A stretch of 64,000 bases of DNA from Lentisphaerota bacterium (lineage in GTDB: Bacteria; Verrucomicrobiota; Lentisphaeria; Victivallales; Victivallaceae). Position numbers and translations under genes: made by a program. The number at the start of each line of letters is the position of its first letter. Position 1 is the first letter of the stretch. Below, piece after piece: positions 54,117 to 62,559 of this stretch. The notes beneath the pieces are model-generated. The model was not told the DNA's origin and did no database searches. It saw only the letters and a list, made by a program, of their open reading frames with translations. Where the stretch lies: positions 16,488 to 80,487 of the forward strand of contig SUVY01000004.1 in assembly GCA_015061775.1 (NCBI GenBank), read 5' to 3'.

Positions 54117-54159
54117 AAAAAAATCCCGGGCGGCAATTCATCTGCTCCCGGGATTTCGT
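54117..54159 (-). terminator. Duplicated intrinsic terminator, proximal copy
   Basis: Same sequence as 53964-54006; stem 54122-54130 with 54147-54155 and minus-strand T-run, 11 bp after the gspK-like stop. Confidence 0.88.
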
Positions 54160-54169
54160 TTCACAAGAC

Positions 54170-57100
54170 TCAGTCAAGATACTTTATCTGACGCAGTTTG
54201 ATTTTTCCGGTAAACGGATTGCAATCAAATGTTGCACGCAGTTTTACCTGTCCGGTGATATCGTCGAGGTAAATCGTCTCCGAGCCTTCAGTTACCATGT
54301 CAAATGTTCCGAGCGTGGTATCATGCGGAGTGCTTGCGTCGCCGTTCTGCTTGATCTTGGAAACCTGCACTCCGCCAACGTCACGGATGGTCTGCGCCAC
54401 GATATCAACATGGAACACCGTCACCAGCGCAGAGTCAGTTTTGACCAGAGGCATGAGTTTACCGATAAACTCCTCGCGCGATGAGTCAGTCGGAAAATTG
54501 CTGTCGAATTTTCCGTCATACAGATTGGCGATCTGCGAACGGCTGGTCAACACTCCGGAGTTTTCAGCAAAGACCGAAATAAATCCGTTGCGGACTCCAT
54601 CTGTCACCTCTTCAAAAATCGTCTTGTTTTTGGAGTCATTGCCTCCGGTAGATGATACCGTCTCGGGGTCGGTGTGTTTGACGAGACTCAACAGCATCTC
54701 ATCAAAGATCTTTTTATCTGTGTCCGCACCAACGTAATCAAATCCGGGAACGCTGGCTCCGCGAAGCATATTGACGTCGAACATTCCCCAGCTTACGGCG
54801 TACGGGGTGACTTTGACCGTATCGAGGATAGCGGCATCGCCCTCTTCGTACGGAGTTCCGGCAAATGTGCCTCCTGTGAGATAGTCATACATCTGCTGAG
54901 GGGTCACTGATGAACCCTGCAGATTGATGGTCTCCCACGCGGCTCCGCGGTGGATGAGTCCGAGCTCCCACATGCTCTTCATTTGACCGTTGCGGATGTA
55001 GGCGGTGGATATACGCTCGTTATCAGATTTTCCGCGATAAGCCGGATCATTCGCTGTCTCAAGGTCTCCGGCAAGAGTGCTTCCGGACGCTCCGTTGGTC
55101 GGCTTCGAGGGATCGGCGTAATCATTCTTTGAACCGCTCACATCTGTCGGCAGATGAGTGGCAGGGTCAAAGGTTATGGAAAGCGACGATCCGGCAACGG
55201 AAGCTCCGTTCACCGACACAACAGGAACAAATACCCAGTCGGACTTCTTCCAGTTCTCTCCGGTCAGAGTCGGACTGCTGTAATTCGTATCTATATTGAG
55301 GTTCTGACGCGGGTCTTTTGCAGACATATTGGCAACGGTGAAGTGCGCGCTGTCTTTAGCTTTGCTCAGGGCATCGGCGTCTGCCATTGAAACCGCAAGC
55401 GTTTGCGCCGCTGTCGGAAACTTCACAAGGTCAACGTTACTTCCGCCGCTTGAAAGAACGACTGGAGCCTTGAAGGTAACATATATATTTGTTACTTTCA
55501 ACTCAAAGTCATCGATATACTCGCCGGTTTCAAGACCGGCAAGGGTAACTTTTGCTCCGAGCGGATCTCCGGTTCCGGAGGCGTTTTCATAGCTCGTGGA
55601 CACGGTGGCATAGTATCCTCCATTGCCAGAGCCTTTTTTGAACTCGATGGACTTGAAATCGACTTTGCCGAAATCTATTCTCTGATCAAAGGTAAGTTCA
55701 CGGTCGGTCTGGCCTCCTTTGAGCTTGGCGGTTCCGGAAACCTGAATACCGATCTCAGAAAGTCCGCAGCTGAGTTTACCGACGATCTCGCTTTCAGTCA
55801 TCTCGCTGAGCTTTTTGCCGGATATAACGATATTACCGTAGATATCAACGAGTTCAGCCGCTGCTCCGGGAGTAAACTTGATGTCGATATCCTGTGATGC
55901 CGCCGGGGCAAGCAGGGATGCGGTGAGCTTGGATGTCAGTGCAAGCTCATTGACATAAAGCGTGCGCTCGTTTCCGGTATAAGTCGGAAGCGTCGTCATA
56001 TCAATGCTCCAGCTTGCGGGATCAACATCGCTGGCAGGAGTGTTGTCTTCGTCGCAGTAATCAAGGAAGTTTGCCGCAATCTGCTTGCGGCGGTTTTCGA
56101 GATTTGCAAACGACGCCGGATCATTTGCTATCATACCGAGGAAGAACAATCCAGCCTTCTTATCGGCATCATTGTAATTCTTTTCCTGATAATAACCATG
56201 GTCGATATTGGCTTTTGAGGTTGCTCCGGTTTTCTTTGCATCCACGAGCTCGTCGAAGGACAGGAACGATATGCGTTTTCTGGCTTCGGCGGGGTCAAGC
56301 AGATTTTTTACCTTCTCGTCTGCGTTTGAACCTGTCACAACAGGAGCCTGGGCAAGATTGTAACGGTGGCAGTAGTAAGGCACTCCTCCGTTGCGGATCA
56401 TAAATACCTCAAGGTCTCCGGGAGCTGCTCCATCGCTGAAGAAACGCTGGGCAAGGTCGAAATCCTTTTTGGATATCTTTTTGTAAGCCGCATAGAAGTT
56501 GAGCGGTGCAGAGGCAAGATAAGTGCTGTCAACACTGTCTTTGCCGACAAACGAGATATCATTCACCCACTCGGTCGAAGTACCTCCGGACATCCTCTGG
56601 TCTCCGTTGATATAGTAGGCGTAATTTATCCTTGTCGATGACTCGGGAGGCAGCACACGGTAGGCAAATCTACCGACTATCGGCTGGTAAGTCGTGGCTC
56701 CGTCGCTAACACTCTTACCGGTCACGTAAACCCAGTTGGGCTCGCGGTCAGTAGTATTGTAGCGGGTCTCATAACTTGTCTCGCCGGCAGACTTGGCGTC
56801 AGTTCCCCCGTAATTGACTCCGATATACGGAGTTCTGAACGGAAGGAGTGTGTCAAGGTTATCCTTGTGCTCAACCTTACTGTCGCGGCTGGTCACGATG
56901 GAAAAATCCTGCGGCAAAACATTGGTTGTTCCGCTTCCGCCGAAGGGGGCGTTGACGCTGTCCCAATGCTGGTCGCGGTATCTCAATATAGCTGAGGAAA
57001 CGTGATTGATCGCCGATTGCGCCAGCACTTTTGCCGCGCTGCGGTTGCTGTTGTTGGAAGCTGACTTCTGACTCTGGAGCGACTCCATGCTGAATGACAC

Positions 57101-57190
57101 GCAGAGCATTATCATCAACGCCAGAAAGCCTATGGCGAATAAGAGAGCTACGCCGCTCTCACCTGTCTTTTTACGGAGTGGGTGCTGCAT
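54170..57190 (-). CDS. Giant GspK-like minor pseudopilin (type II secretion)
   Basis: 1006 residues, about three times a normal GspK. N-terminus has a short basic leader, then GVALLFAIGFLALMIMLCVSFSMES, the GspK-type pilin helix lacking Glu5, followed by AKVLAQSAINHVSSAI as in GspK/PilX proteins. The remaining 950 residues are an exported, Asp/Ser/Thr-rich region with many short strands and no motif I know. Position as fourth in an H-I-J-K gene row strongly supports the GspK role, capping the pseudopilus tip. Overlaps the gspJ-like stop by 20 bp. GAGGTAAGC precedes the ATG. Confidence 0.8.
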   Translation of the reverse strand: MQHPLRKKTGESGVALLFAIGFLALMIMLCVSFSMESLQSQKSASNNSNRSAAKVLAQSAINHVSSAILRYRDQHWDSVNAPFGGSGTTNVLPQDFSIVTSRDSKVEHKDNLDTLLPFRTPYIGVNYGGTDAKSAGETSYETRYNTTDREPNWVYVTGKSVSDGATTYQPIVGRFAYRVLPPESSTRINYAYYINGDQRMSGGTSTEWVNDISFVGKDSVDSTYLASAPLNFYAAYKKISKKDFDLAQRFFSDGAAPGDLEVFMIRNGGVPYYCHRYNLAQAPVVTGSNADEKVKNLLDPAEARKRISFLSFDELVDAKKTGATSKANIDHGYYQEKNYNDADKKAGLFFLGMIANDPASFANLENRRKQIAANFLDYCDEDNTPASDVDPASWSIDMTTLPTYTGNERTLYVNELALTSKLTASLLAPAASQDIDIKFTPGAAAELVDIYGNIVISGKKLSEMTESEIVGKLSCGLSEIGIQVSGTAKLKGGQTDRELTFDQRIDFGKVDFKSIEFKKGSGNGGYYATVSTSYENASGTGDPLGAKVTLAGLETGEYIDDFELKVTNIYVTFKAPVVLSSGGSNVDLVKFPTAAQTLAVSMADADALSKAKDSAHFTVANMSAKDPRQNLNIDTNYSSPTLTGENWKKSDWVFVPVVSVNGASVAGSSLSITFDPATHLPTDVSGSKNDYADPSKPTNGASGSTLAGDLETANDPAYRGKSDNERISTAYIRNGQMKSMWELGLIHRGAAWETINLQGSSVTPQQMYDYLTGGTFAGTPYEEGDAAILDTVKVTPYAVSWGMFDVNMLRGASVPGFDYVGADTDKKIFDEMLLSLVKHTDPETVSSTGGNDSKNKTIFEEVTDGVRNGFISVFAENSGVLTSRSQIANLYDGKFDSNFPTDSSREEFIGKLMPLVKTDSALVTVFHVDIVAQTIRDVGGVQVSKIKQNGDASTPHDTTLGTFDMVTEGSETIYLDDITGQVKLRATFDCNPFTGKIKLRQIKYLD

Positions 57191-57920
57191 CGCTTACCTC
57201 ATAAATTGGTTTTTCCACATCTTCAAAACTTATCACACGGCTGAAAACATACTCGTGTGCCATCCTGAACTCTTTAGCCTTGGCAGGCTCGGTCGCATTC
57301 TTTCCGTCGAGATCTTCGTACCAATGTCTGCGGTTTTCTTTGTTGTCGAACATCTTTAGTGTCACCTCGACTGCGACGGGGCGGTTCGGCTTTTCCGCAG
57401 CCGTTATCAGAGCTTTGAAAGTCAATGCTGAAACCGCAGGAATTATGACCTTTTCGTTTCCAGTCACCGCAGGAAGAGTATTCCACGCAGTTCCTGCCGC
57501 AACAGTCATATCCTTGACCCGCTGGGAGTGCAGAACCAGCTTGCCCTCATCTTTGTTGTAGCTGAGTTTTACCACATGCAGATTATCAAGATCGCTGTGG
57601 TCAGCAGCATTGGCGGCGCCTGAAAAGTTACGGGTACTGTGGGTATAAAACGTGCAGTTATCGGCAGAATTGGCTTTGTCTCCGATGAAAAAACCTATAT
57701 TGTCGCGCACAGACAAGCTGCACTGCATGAGGTCGGTTATCAAATTCATCGCCACGCGGGAGTTCTCAAACGCTTCATTGCGCTCACGCAGAGTCTTCCA
57801 TACCTGCCTCGTTCCTGAGAAAAAGTTCAGAAGAAGCGTCAGCAGCACCAGAAACACACCCATCGAAATAAGTATTTCTATGAGAGTGAAATGTTTGTTT
57901 TTAATATATTTTTTCATCAT
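57171..57920 (-). CDS. GspJ-like minor pseudopilin
   Basis: 249 residues. Leader MMKKYIKNKH then FTLIEILISMGVFLVLLTLLLNFF, a class III prepilin signal with Glu5. The exported part carries RHWYEDLDGKNATE and a beta-rich body with DMTVAAG. As the third gene of an H-I-J-K row it fits GspJ, which forms the pseudopilus tip with I and K. Its start overlaps the gspI-like stop by 4 bp (ATGA). Confidence 0.83.
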   Translation of the reverse strand: MMKKYIKNKHFTLIEILISMGVFLVLLTLLLNFFSGTRQVWKTLRERNEAFENSRVAMNLITDLMQCSLSVRDNIGFFIGDKANSADNCTFYTHSTRNFSGAANAADHSDLDNLHVVKLSYNKDEGKLVLHSQRVKDMTVAAGTAWNTLPAVTGNEKVIIPAVSALTFKALITAAEKPNRPVAVEVTLKMFDNKENRRHWYEDLDGKNATEPAKAKEFRMAHEYVFSRVISFEDVEKPIYEVSDAAPTP

Positions 57921-58624
57921 GCACCTCCGGTTCCCGGCTGAGATGCCGCCACTTTGAGTTCGAGCTGGGGGTTCATAACATCCATCACGAATACCTTTTT
58001 GTTGCGCTCGGCATAAGGTTTGTCAACAGGCCAACTCAGCTCAAGATACACCCGGACTCCGTACCTGTAATCAAGCTCAACGTTTTTGGAAGTTGTTCCG
58101 CTTCCTCCCTGAGATGTAACTCCAGTGCTCTCGGCAAAAGTCACCGGAACTTTTGCTGCCCAGACATACCCCTGAAGCTGAGTATCGGCAACAAGCTCAC
58201 CTCCGGTTTCGCTTTCTCGCACTGCCATATAACAGAAAACCTGCGGTATCGCTGTCGTACTGCTCTTATAATAGAGTCCGGACTCCTTTTTCGCTGAGGT
58301 ATTGCCGCTGAGCGTGAAATAACTGTTCTTATTGGCATCCCAATCGGTTATATTGAGAGCAGTCGATGAGTCGTCGTTGGAAAGCGCTCCTTTGAGTCCG
58401 AGAGAATCCAATGTAATGCTTTCTCCGCTCTCGTATTTGTTGCAAACAAATGCCTTATAAACTCCGAGAACATATTCAGCAGCATCGGCGACATTGTTTT
58501 CGTTGATTGCAGCCTTTTTGGCGTTGACTCCGACGCTGAAAAGTCCGAGGATACCGGTTATTCCGAGGGAAATCACCACCATCGCAAGCGCGATCTCAAC
58601 CATGTTGAAGAAGTGTTTTTTCAT
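57917..58624 (-). CDS. GspI-like minor pseudopilin
   Basis: 235 residues. MKKHF then FNMVEIALAMVVISLGITGILGLF: a prepilin-type helix with Glu5 and the atypical MVEIALAM start, followed by an alpha/beta exported domain (VFVMDVMNPQLELKV at the end). GspI is the usual second member of the tip complex. Overlaps both neighbours by 4 bp. Confidence 0.83.
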   Translation of the reverse strand: MKKHFFNMVEIALAMVVISLGITGILGLFSVGVNAKKAAINENNVADAAEYVLGVYKAFVCNKYESGESITLDSLGLKGALSNDDSSTALNITDWDANKNSYFTLSGNTSAKKESGLYYKSSTTAIPQVFCYMAVRESETGGELVADTQLQGYVWAAKVPVTFAESTGVTSQGGSGTTSKNVELDYRYGVRVYLELSWPVDKPYAERNKKVFVMDVMNPQLELKVAASQPGTGGA

Positions 58625-59295
58625 TGCGCACCTCCCGTTGAAGTTGAATCTTCGTCGGATACATATTCCACCCTGCCGGTGAACGGATTGAGCTTCAGCT
58701 GGCGGAAGTCTTCCGGCTTTTCGGTTTTCAGGGTCGTTCCCGCCACACTTCCGGATGCAATAACAAGATACATCTCGTTGTTCACGCTCTCACCGGTGGG
58801 TTTGAATATAACAGATGATTTGCCTCCGATACCATCGGCGGTTAAAAATCCCGTAACGTTTCCGTTCAGCTCGGCATCGTTGAAGTTTTCTGCTGCCTTA
58901 TCTGAACCTGCTTTGAGCACAGTAGCGCGCGCCTCGGCAAGGTAGGCTCCGTCCGGTCTGTTGAGGTAACTGTCACTTATCCAACGTTTGAAAACAAAAT
59001 TGGCTCCGTCGGTAGTGGTCACTTCGGCAAGACGATAGCCTCCGTAAGAATACTCTCTGACATCCGCGTGGCAATCTGCATTGGGAAATACCACAGCCAC
59101 ATAGCAGTTGCGACTCACCGCCGTTGACTGTCCCTGTTCAAGGGCGATCTTGATATTGGATGCCATAACATCCAGCTTGTTGTTTCCGGTCATCCTGCTG
59201 AATGCAGGCAAGGCGATGGTCACCATCAATCCCATCAATCCCATCACCAGCAGCAGCTCGATGAGCGTAAAACGTGTTTTTATACTTTTATTCAT
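58621..59295 (-). CDS. GspH-like minor pseudopilin
   Basis: 224 residues. ATG 59295 chosen for AGGAGA upstream. MNKSIKTRF then TLIELLLVMGLMGLMVTIALPAFSRM, a standard prepilin helix; the body has the GspH/FimT pattern (NIKIALEQGQSTAVSRN). It opens the H-I-J-K row, so this is a minor pseudopilin module. Genes for GspD, E, F, G are not in the window. Preceded by a consensus promoter. Confidence 0.87.
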   Translation of the reverse strand: MNKSIKTRFTLIELLLVMGLMGLMVTIALPAFSRMTGNNKLDVMASNIKIALEQGQSTAVSRNCYVAVVFPNADCHADVREYSYGGYRLAEVTTTDGANFVFKRWISDSYLNRPDGAYLAEARATVLKAGSDKAAENFNDAELNGNVTGFLTADGIGGKSSVIFKPTGESVNNEMYLVIASGSVAGTTLKTEKPEDFRQLKLNPFTGRVEYVSDEDSTSTGGAQ

Positions 59296-59331
59296 AGCTG
59301 ATTTTCTCCTGAAATCACAGTCGTCTTGCGT

Positions 59332-59360
59332 ATTATACAACTTGATTTGCATTTTTTCAA
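59332..59360 (-). promoter_or_regulatory. Promoter of the minor pseudopilin module
   Basis: Minus strand TTGAAA (59355-59360), 17 bp, TATAAT (59332-59337): a consensus -10, start near 59325, 30 nt before the ATG. Confidence 0.75.
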
Positions 59361-59529
59361 GCTCGCACACGCGTGTAATATAAAAAAAACAGTAAGTTTT
59401 TTCGTTTTATGCAGAAAAAGAGGAAATTCACTGTATTTTCATCGAGTGGATCACTCTTGAAAGAGACTTTATTTTCCATACAGCAAAGTTTGCGACGCAA
59501 GACTTTGATACACAAATACGGCAAATCAA

Positions 59530-60102
59530 TCAGAGAAAAACAATGAGCAATGTCGCACTAACTATCAATGCAGAAATGATCATTGATATCACAAGAGAGC
59601 GGTTTCCGCAAGCGACTGGCTCCGGAGCTTTTTGTTCAGGCAACGCTGCACTCACAGCTCCTGCAAAAGCCTTCCATCTGCCAGACTTCTGGTAATACTC
59701 ATAAGAGAGTCGGTCAAGCTCACGAGAGGATTGCTCGTCGCCGAAATCAACAGCCTCAACGGACTCTTTCTGCTTTGAAAGGAACTCCATGAATTCAAGG
59801 GCTTCGGTACGCTTGCGCTCAAGATTTTCCAGCTCAGCCGCAACCTGGGAATAATCCTGTCGGATCCTTCCGGCAAGTTCTCGCTTGACGCTTTCCAACG
59901 GATTGGACACCACAGCTGACCGGGGAGATGTCACGGGAAGTTCACGCAAAAGCGCCGCCTGCTCTGCTTTTTCCGGCTCAACTGAAGCTTGAGAAGAGTG
60001 TTCGCTGTCTGCAACCGCAGTGCTTTGCCTATCCGCCTGCTCACGGCGAAGCTGTTCGCGGATGTTTATCAAATTATCGCTGATAAAATTGTCCCTTGAC
60101 AT
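59530..60102 (-). CDS. Tail-anchored coiled-coil protein of unknown function
   Basis: 190 residues. Residues 75-130 form a likely coiled coil (VAAELENLERKRTEALEFMEFLSKQ), and residues 168-190 (SLVISMIISALIVSATLLIVFL) are a C-terminal membrane anchor. No domain recognised. It follows fabH by 28 bp in the rpmF - plsX - fabH run, so it is probably cotranscribed. The gap 59371-59529 holds only a small inverted repeat without a T-run. Confidence 0.72.
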   Translation of the reverse strand: MSRDNFISDNLINIREQLRREQADRQSTAVADSEHSSQASVEPEKAEQAALLRELPVTSPRSAVVSNPLESVKRELAGRIRQDYSQVAAELENLERKRTEALEFMEFLSKQKESVEAVDFGDEQSSRELDRLSYEYYQKSGRWKAFAGAVSAALPEQKAPEPVACGNRSLVISMIISALIVSATLLIVFL

Positions 60103-60130
60103 GGATATCTTGTCCTCAGGAGTTTTTCAA

Positions 60131-61120
60131 TCAGTAACGGACAAGCTGTGCACCCCAGACCAGACCGCTGCCGAAACTCGCCAGCAGAGCAAGATCTCCG
60201 CGCTGGAGTTTTCCGGTACGGACGGCTTCATCAAAGCCGATTGCGACAGATGCCGCACTGGTGTTTCCGTAACGGTTGATATTGCAGATGACCTGATCTT
60301 CGGTTATTCCGAGACGCTTTGCAACAGCCTGAATAATGCGGATATTCGCCTGATGAGGAACTACGACTTTGATATCTTCTGAGATGGTTATTCCGGCATC
60401 AGCTTCGACTTTGCGGCAAGCTGAAACCATGGCATTGACCGCCAGCTTGAAGGTCTCCTGGCCCTGCATGTGGATAGCGTGAAGCTTGGCATCGACAGTC
60501 TCGTGACTTGCGGGATTGACGCTTCCGCCTCCCGGAAGTTTCAATATATCCGACCAGTTACCATCGGTATTCATGTCGCTTGCGATCAATCCTGAATCGC
60601 TGCCGTCATCGACATTTTCAAGAAGAATGGCTCCGGCACCGTCTCCGAAAAGAACGCAGGTACTGCGGTCCTCCCAGTTGACGATCGTGGAAAGTTTTTC
60701 AGCTCCGACCACCAGAACATAACGGTATTTTTTATTGGCAACCATGAGCGAAGTTCCGGTCTCAAGAGCCGAGAGAAATCCGCAGCAGGCAGCCGAAAGA
60801 TCAAAACAGAATGCCTTGGACATCTGAAGTTTGCGGTGAACGTTGGCTGCGGTACTGGGAAAGGTGTAATCAGGAGTACAGGTCGCAACGATAACCGCTC
60901 CGACCTCGGACGCATCAACTCCCGCAGCTTCAAGCGCCTTGCGGCATGCCGCAGCTGCCATATCGCTGGTTACTTCGTTTTCGGCAGCAATATGACGCTC
61001 GGATATTCCGGTACGGGTGACGATCCACTCATTGTTGGTATCGACCATCTTCTCAAGGTCAGCATTGGTCAACACACGTTCAGGGATATAAGAACCGGTT
61101 CCGGCAATCTTGATACTCAT
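60131..61120 (-). CDS. fabH: 3-oxoacyl-ACP synthase III (FabH)
   Basis: 329 residues from ATG 61120 (MSIKIAGTGSYIPERV), with GGAGTG upstream. SAACCGFLSA has the nucleophile Cys112, VVPHQANIRII the His256, and NINRYGNTSAAS the Asn286, a complete thiolase-fold triad. It condenses acetyl-CoA with malonyl-ACP to start fatty acid synthesis. Its placement after plsX is the classic rpmF-plsX-fabH order, 50 bp away. Confidence 0.96.
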   Translation of the reverse strand: MSIKIAGTGSYIPERVLTNADLEKMVDTNNEWIVTRTGISERHIAAENEVTSDMAAAACRKALEAAGVDASEVGAVIVATCTPDYTFPSTAANVHRKLQMSKAFCFDLSAACCGFLSALETGTSLMVANKKYRYVLVVGAEKLSTIVNWEDRSTCVLFGDGAGAILLENVDDGSDSGLIASDMNTDGNWSDILKLPGGGSVNPASHETVDAKLHAIHMQGQETFKLAVNAMVSACRKVEADAGITISEDIKVVVPHQANIRIIQAVAKRLGITEDQVICNINRYGNTSAASVAIGFDEAVRTGKLQRGDLALLASFGSGLVWGAQLVRY

Positions 61121-61170
61121 AGTGACACTCCCAATATATTTGCTCCCCACCGGTGTCGGCGAGTAGATTA

Positions 61171-62196
61171 TTAACCTGCGTTTTCGGCTCCGAACTCGAT
61201 GCCTGCCGCCTTGATTTTCTCGACGATCATATCATTGAGTCCGAATTTGACGCAATCACCCGCGACCCTGATGGCATTGAGCACAGCCTTGGGATTGGAT
61301 GAACCATGTCCGATAATAACAATACCGTTCACGCCAAGCAGCGGAGCTCCGCCGATCTCATCAGCAGAACCGAATGCTTTGAGTTCATGAAAGGCATTTT
61401 TTGCCAAACTCGCACCGATCAGGCGGATGGCATTTTTGCTCAACACAAGCTTGAGCCAGTGAATTGTACTTTTTGCGAGACCTTCAGCTCCTTTGAGCAG
61501 AACGTTTCCGGCAAAACCGTCGCTGATAAGAACGTTTGCCGCTCCCTCAAAAATGGTATCGGCTTCAACGTTGCCGGCAAAGTTGATGGGCAATTCACTC
61601 ATGCGCTTGAAGGTCTCTTTGGTGAGCTCACTGCCTTTGCTGTCTTCGCCGCCGACGCTGAGAAGTCCGACTTTCGGAGACTGCATCTTGAAGAGATACT
61701 CTGCATATATACTGCCCATAACGGCAAACTGCAGCAAATTGAGCGGAGTGCAGTCGGGATTCGCTCCGGCATCGACCAGAAGAAAACGTCCATCCTGAGC
61801 AGGCATACAGGCAGCAAGCGCGGGACGGTCAACTCCAGGCAGAGAACGCAGGATCACCTTAGTCGCAGCCACAGTTGCTCCAGTATGACCTGGGGTCACC
61901 ATGGCATCGACCTCTTTGTTTTTCAGCAGCTTTGCGCAAACAGTTATACTGGAGTCCTTTTTCTGGCGCAGTGAAATAGTCGAAGGATCAGACATTTCAC
62001 AAACGCTCGCAGCATGAACCACGGTAATCCGCGGATTATCGGTCAAGCCATACTTATCGAGGTAGAACTGCACCTTTTCGGCGTGTCCGACGAGAACATA
62101 TTCGTACTCAGGATACGCTTCCAATGCCAGAGACAAACCCTCGACAACTACTCCGGGAGCAAAATCGCCCCCCATTGCGTCAACTGCTATCTTCAT
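61171..62196 (-). CDS. plsX: Phosphate acyltransferase PlsX
   Basis: 341 residues. MKIAVDAMGGDFAPGVVVEGL is the signature start, with VTPGHTGATVAA, ADTIFEGAANVLISDGFAGNVLLK and GVNGIVIIGHGSSNPKAVLNAI through the chain. It makes acyl-phosphate from acyl-ACP for phospholipid synthesis. Separated from rpmF by a strong hairpin at 62207. Confidence 0.96.
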   Translation of the reverse strand: MKIAVDAMGGDFAPGVVVEGLSLALEAYPEYEYVLVGHAEKVQFYLDKYGLTDNPRITVVHAASVCEMSDPSTISLRQKKDSSITVCAKLLKNKEVDAMVTPGHTGATVAATKVILRSLPGVDRPALAACMPAQDGRFLLVDAGANPDCTPLNLLQFAVMGSIYAEYLFKMQSPKVGLLSVGGEDSKGSELTKETFKRMSELPINFAGNVEADTIFEGAANVLISDGFAGNVLLKGAEGLAKSTIHWLKLVLSKNAIRLIGASLAKNAFHELKAFGSADEIGGAPLLGVNGIVIIGHGSSNPKAVLNAIRVAGDCVKFGLNDMIVEKIKAAGIEFGAENAG

Positions 62197-62206
62197 AAGT
62201 CAAAAA

Positions 62207-62227
62207 TGCCGCATCAGTGATGCGGCA
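62207..62227 (-). terminator. Hairpin terminator/attenuator between rpmF and plsX
   Basis: Perfect 10-bp stem TGCCGCATCA with TGATGCGGCA around one base, then TTTTTGA on the minus strand, 10 nt past the rpmF stop and 10 nt before the plsX ATG. It should reduce read-through into plsX. Confidence 0.75.
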
Positions 62228-62236
62228 AAATCAATA

Positions 62237-62416
62237 TTACGCTTCGACGTTGAGAACCTGTTTGCCGTCATAGTATCCGCAGGCCTTGCAAGCACGGTGC
62301 GGCATGACGGGAGCTGAACAGTTGGTGCAGAAAGTCGCCTGGACGCCCTCGTAACGGTTTGCGGCTTTGCGCTGACGGCGCTGCATACGGGAAGTTTTTC
62401 TTTTCGGAACTGCCAT
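62237..62416 (-). CDS. rpmF: 50S ribosomal protein L32
   Basis: 59 residues, the normal L32 length. It starts MAVPKRKTSRMQRRQRKAAN and has a zinc ribbon (CTNC ... CKAC). AAGGAGAT precedes the ATG. It binds 23S rRNA in the large subunit. First gene of the rpmF - plsX - fabH unit. Confidence 0.96.
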   Translation of the reverse strand: MAVPKRKTSRMQRRQRKAANRYEGVQATFCTNCSAPVMPHRACKACGYYDGKQVLNVEA

Positions 62417-62500
62417 TTTTAGATATCTCCTTTTATTATTTTGGCCATTTGCTCAAAAAAAACATCACTTTTTCACAAACAAGTATGTTGCAATCTTTAG

Positions 62501-62528
62501 AATATAGCACACAATCAATTATTTTCAA
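62501..62528 (-). promoter_or_regulatory. Promoter of rpmF
   Basis: Minus strand TTGAAA (62523-62528), 16 bp, TATATT (62501-62506), about 85 nt before the ATG. Confidence 0.6.
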
Positions 62529-62559
62529 GCGGCAAGCGGCATTTACCGCATACAAAAAT

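Noticed and set aside
53865..54159. Possible CRISPR array because of regularly repeated units
   Set aside because: Only two copies, units much longer than CRISPR repeats, internal terminators, and no cas genes.
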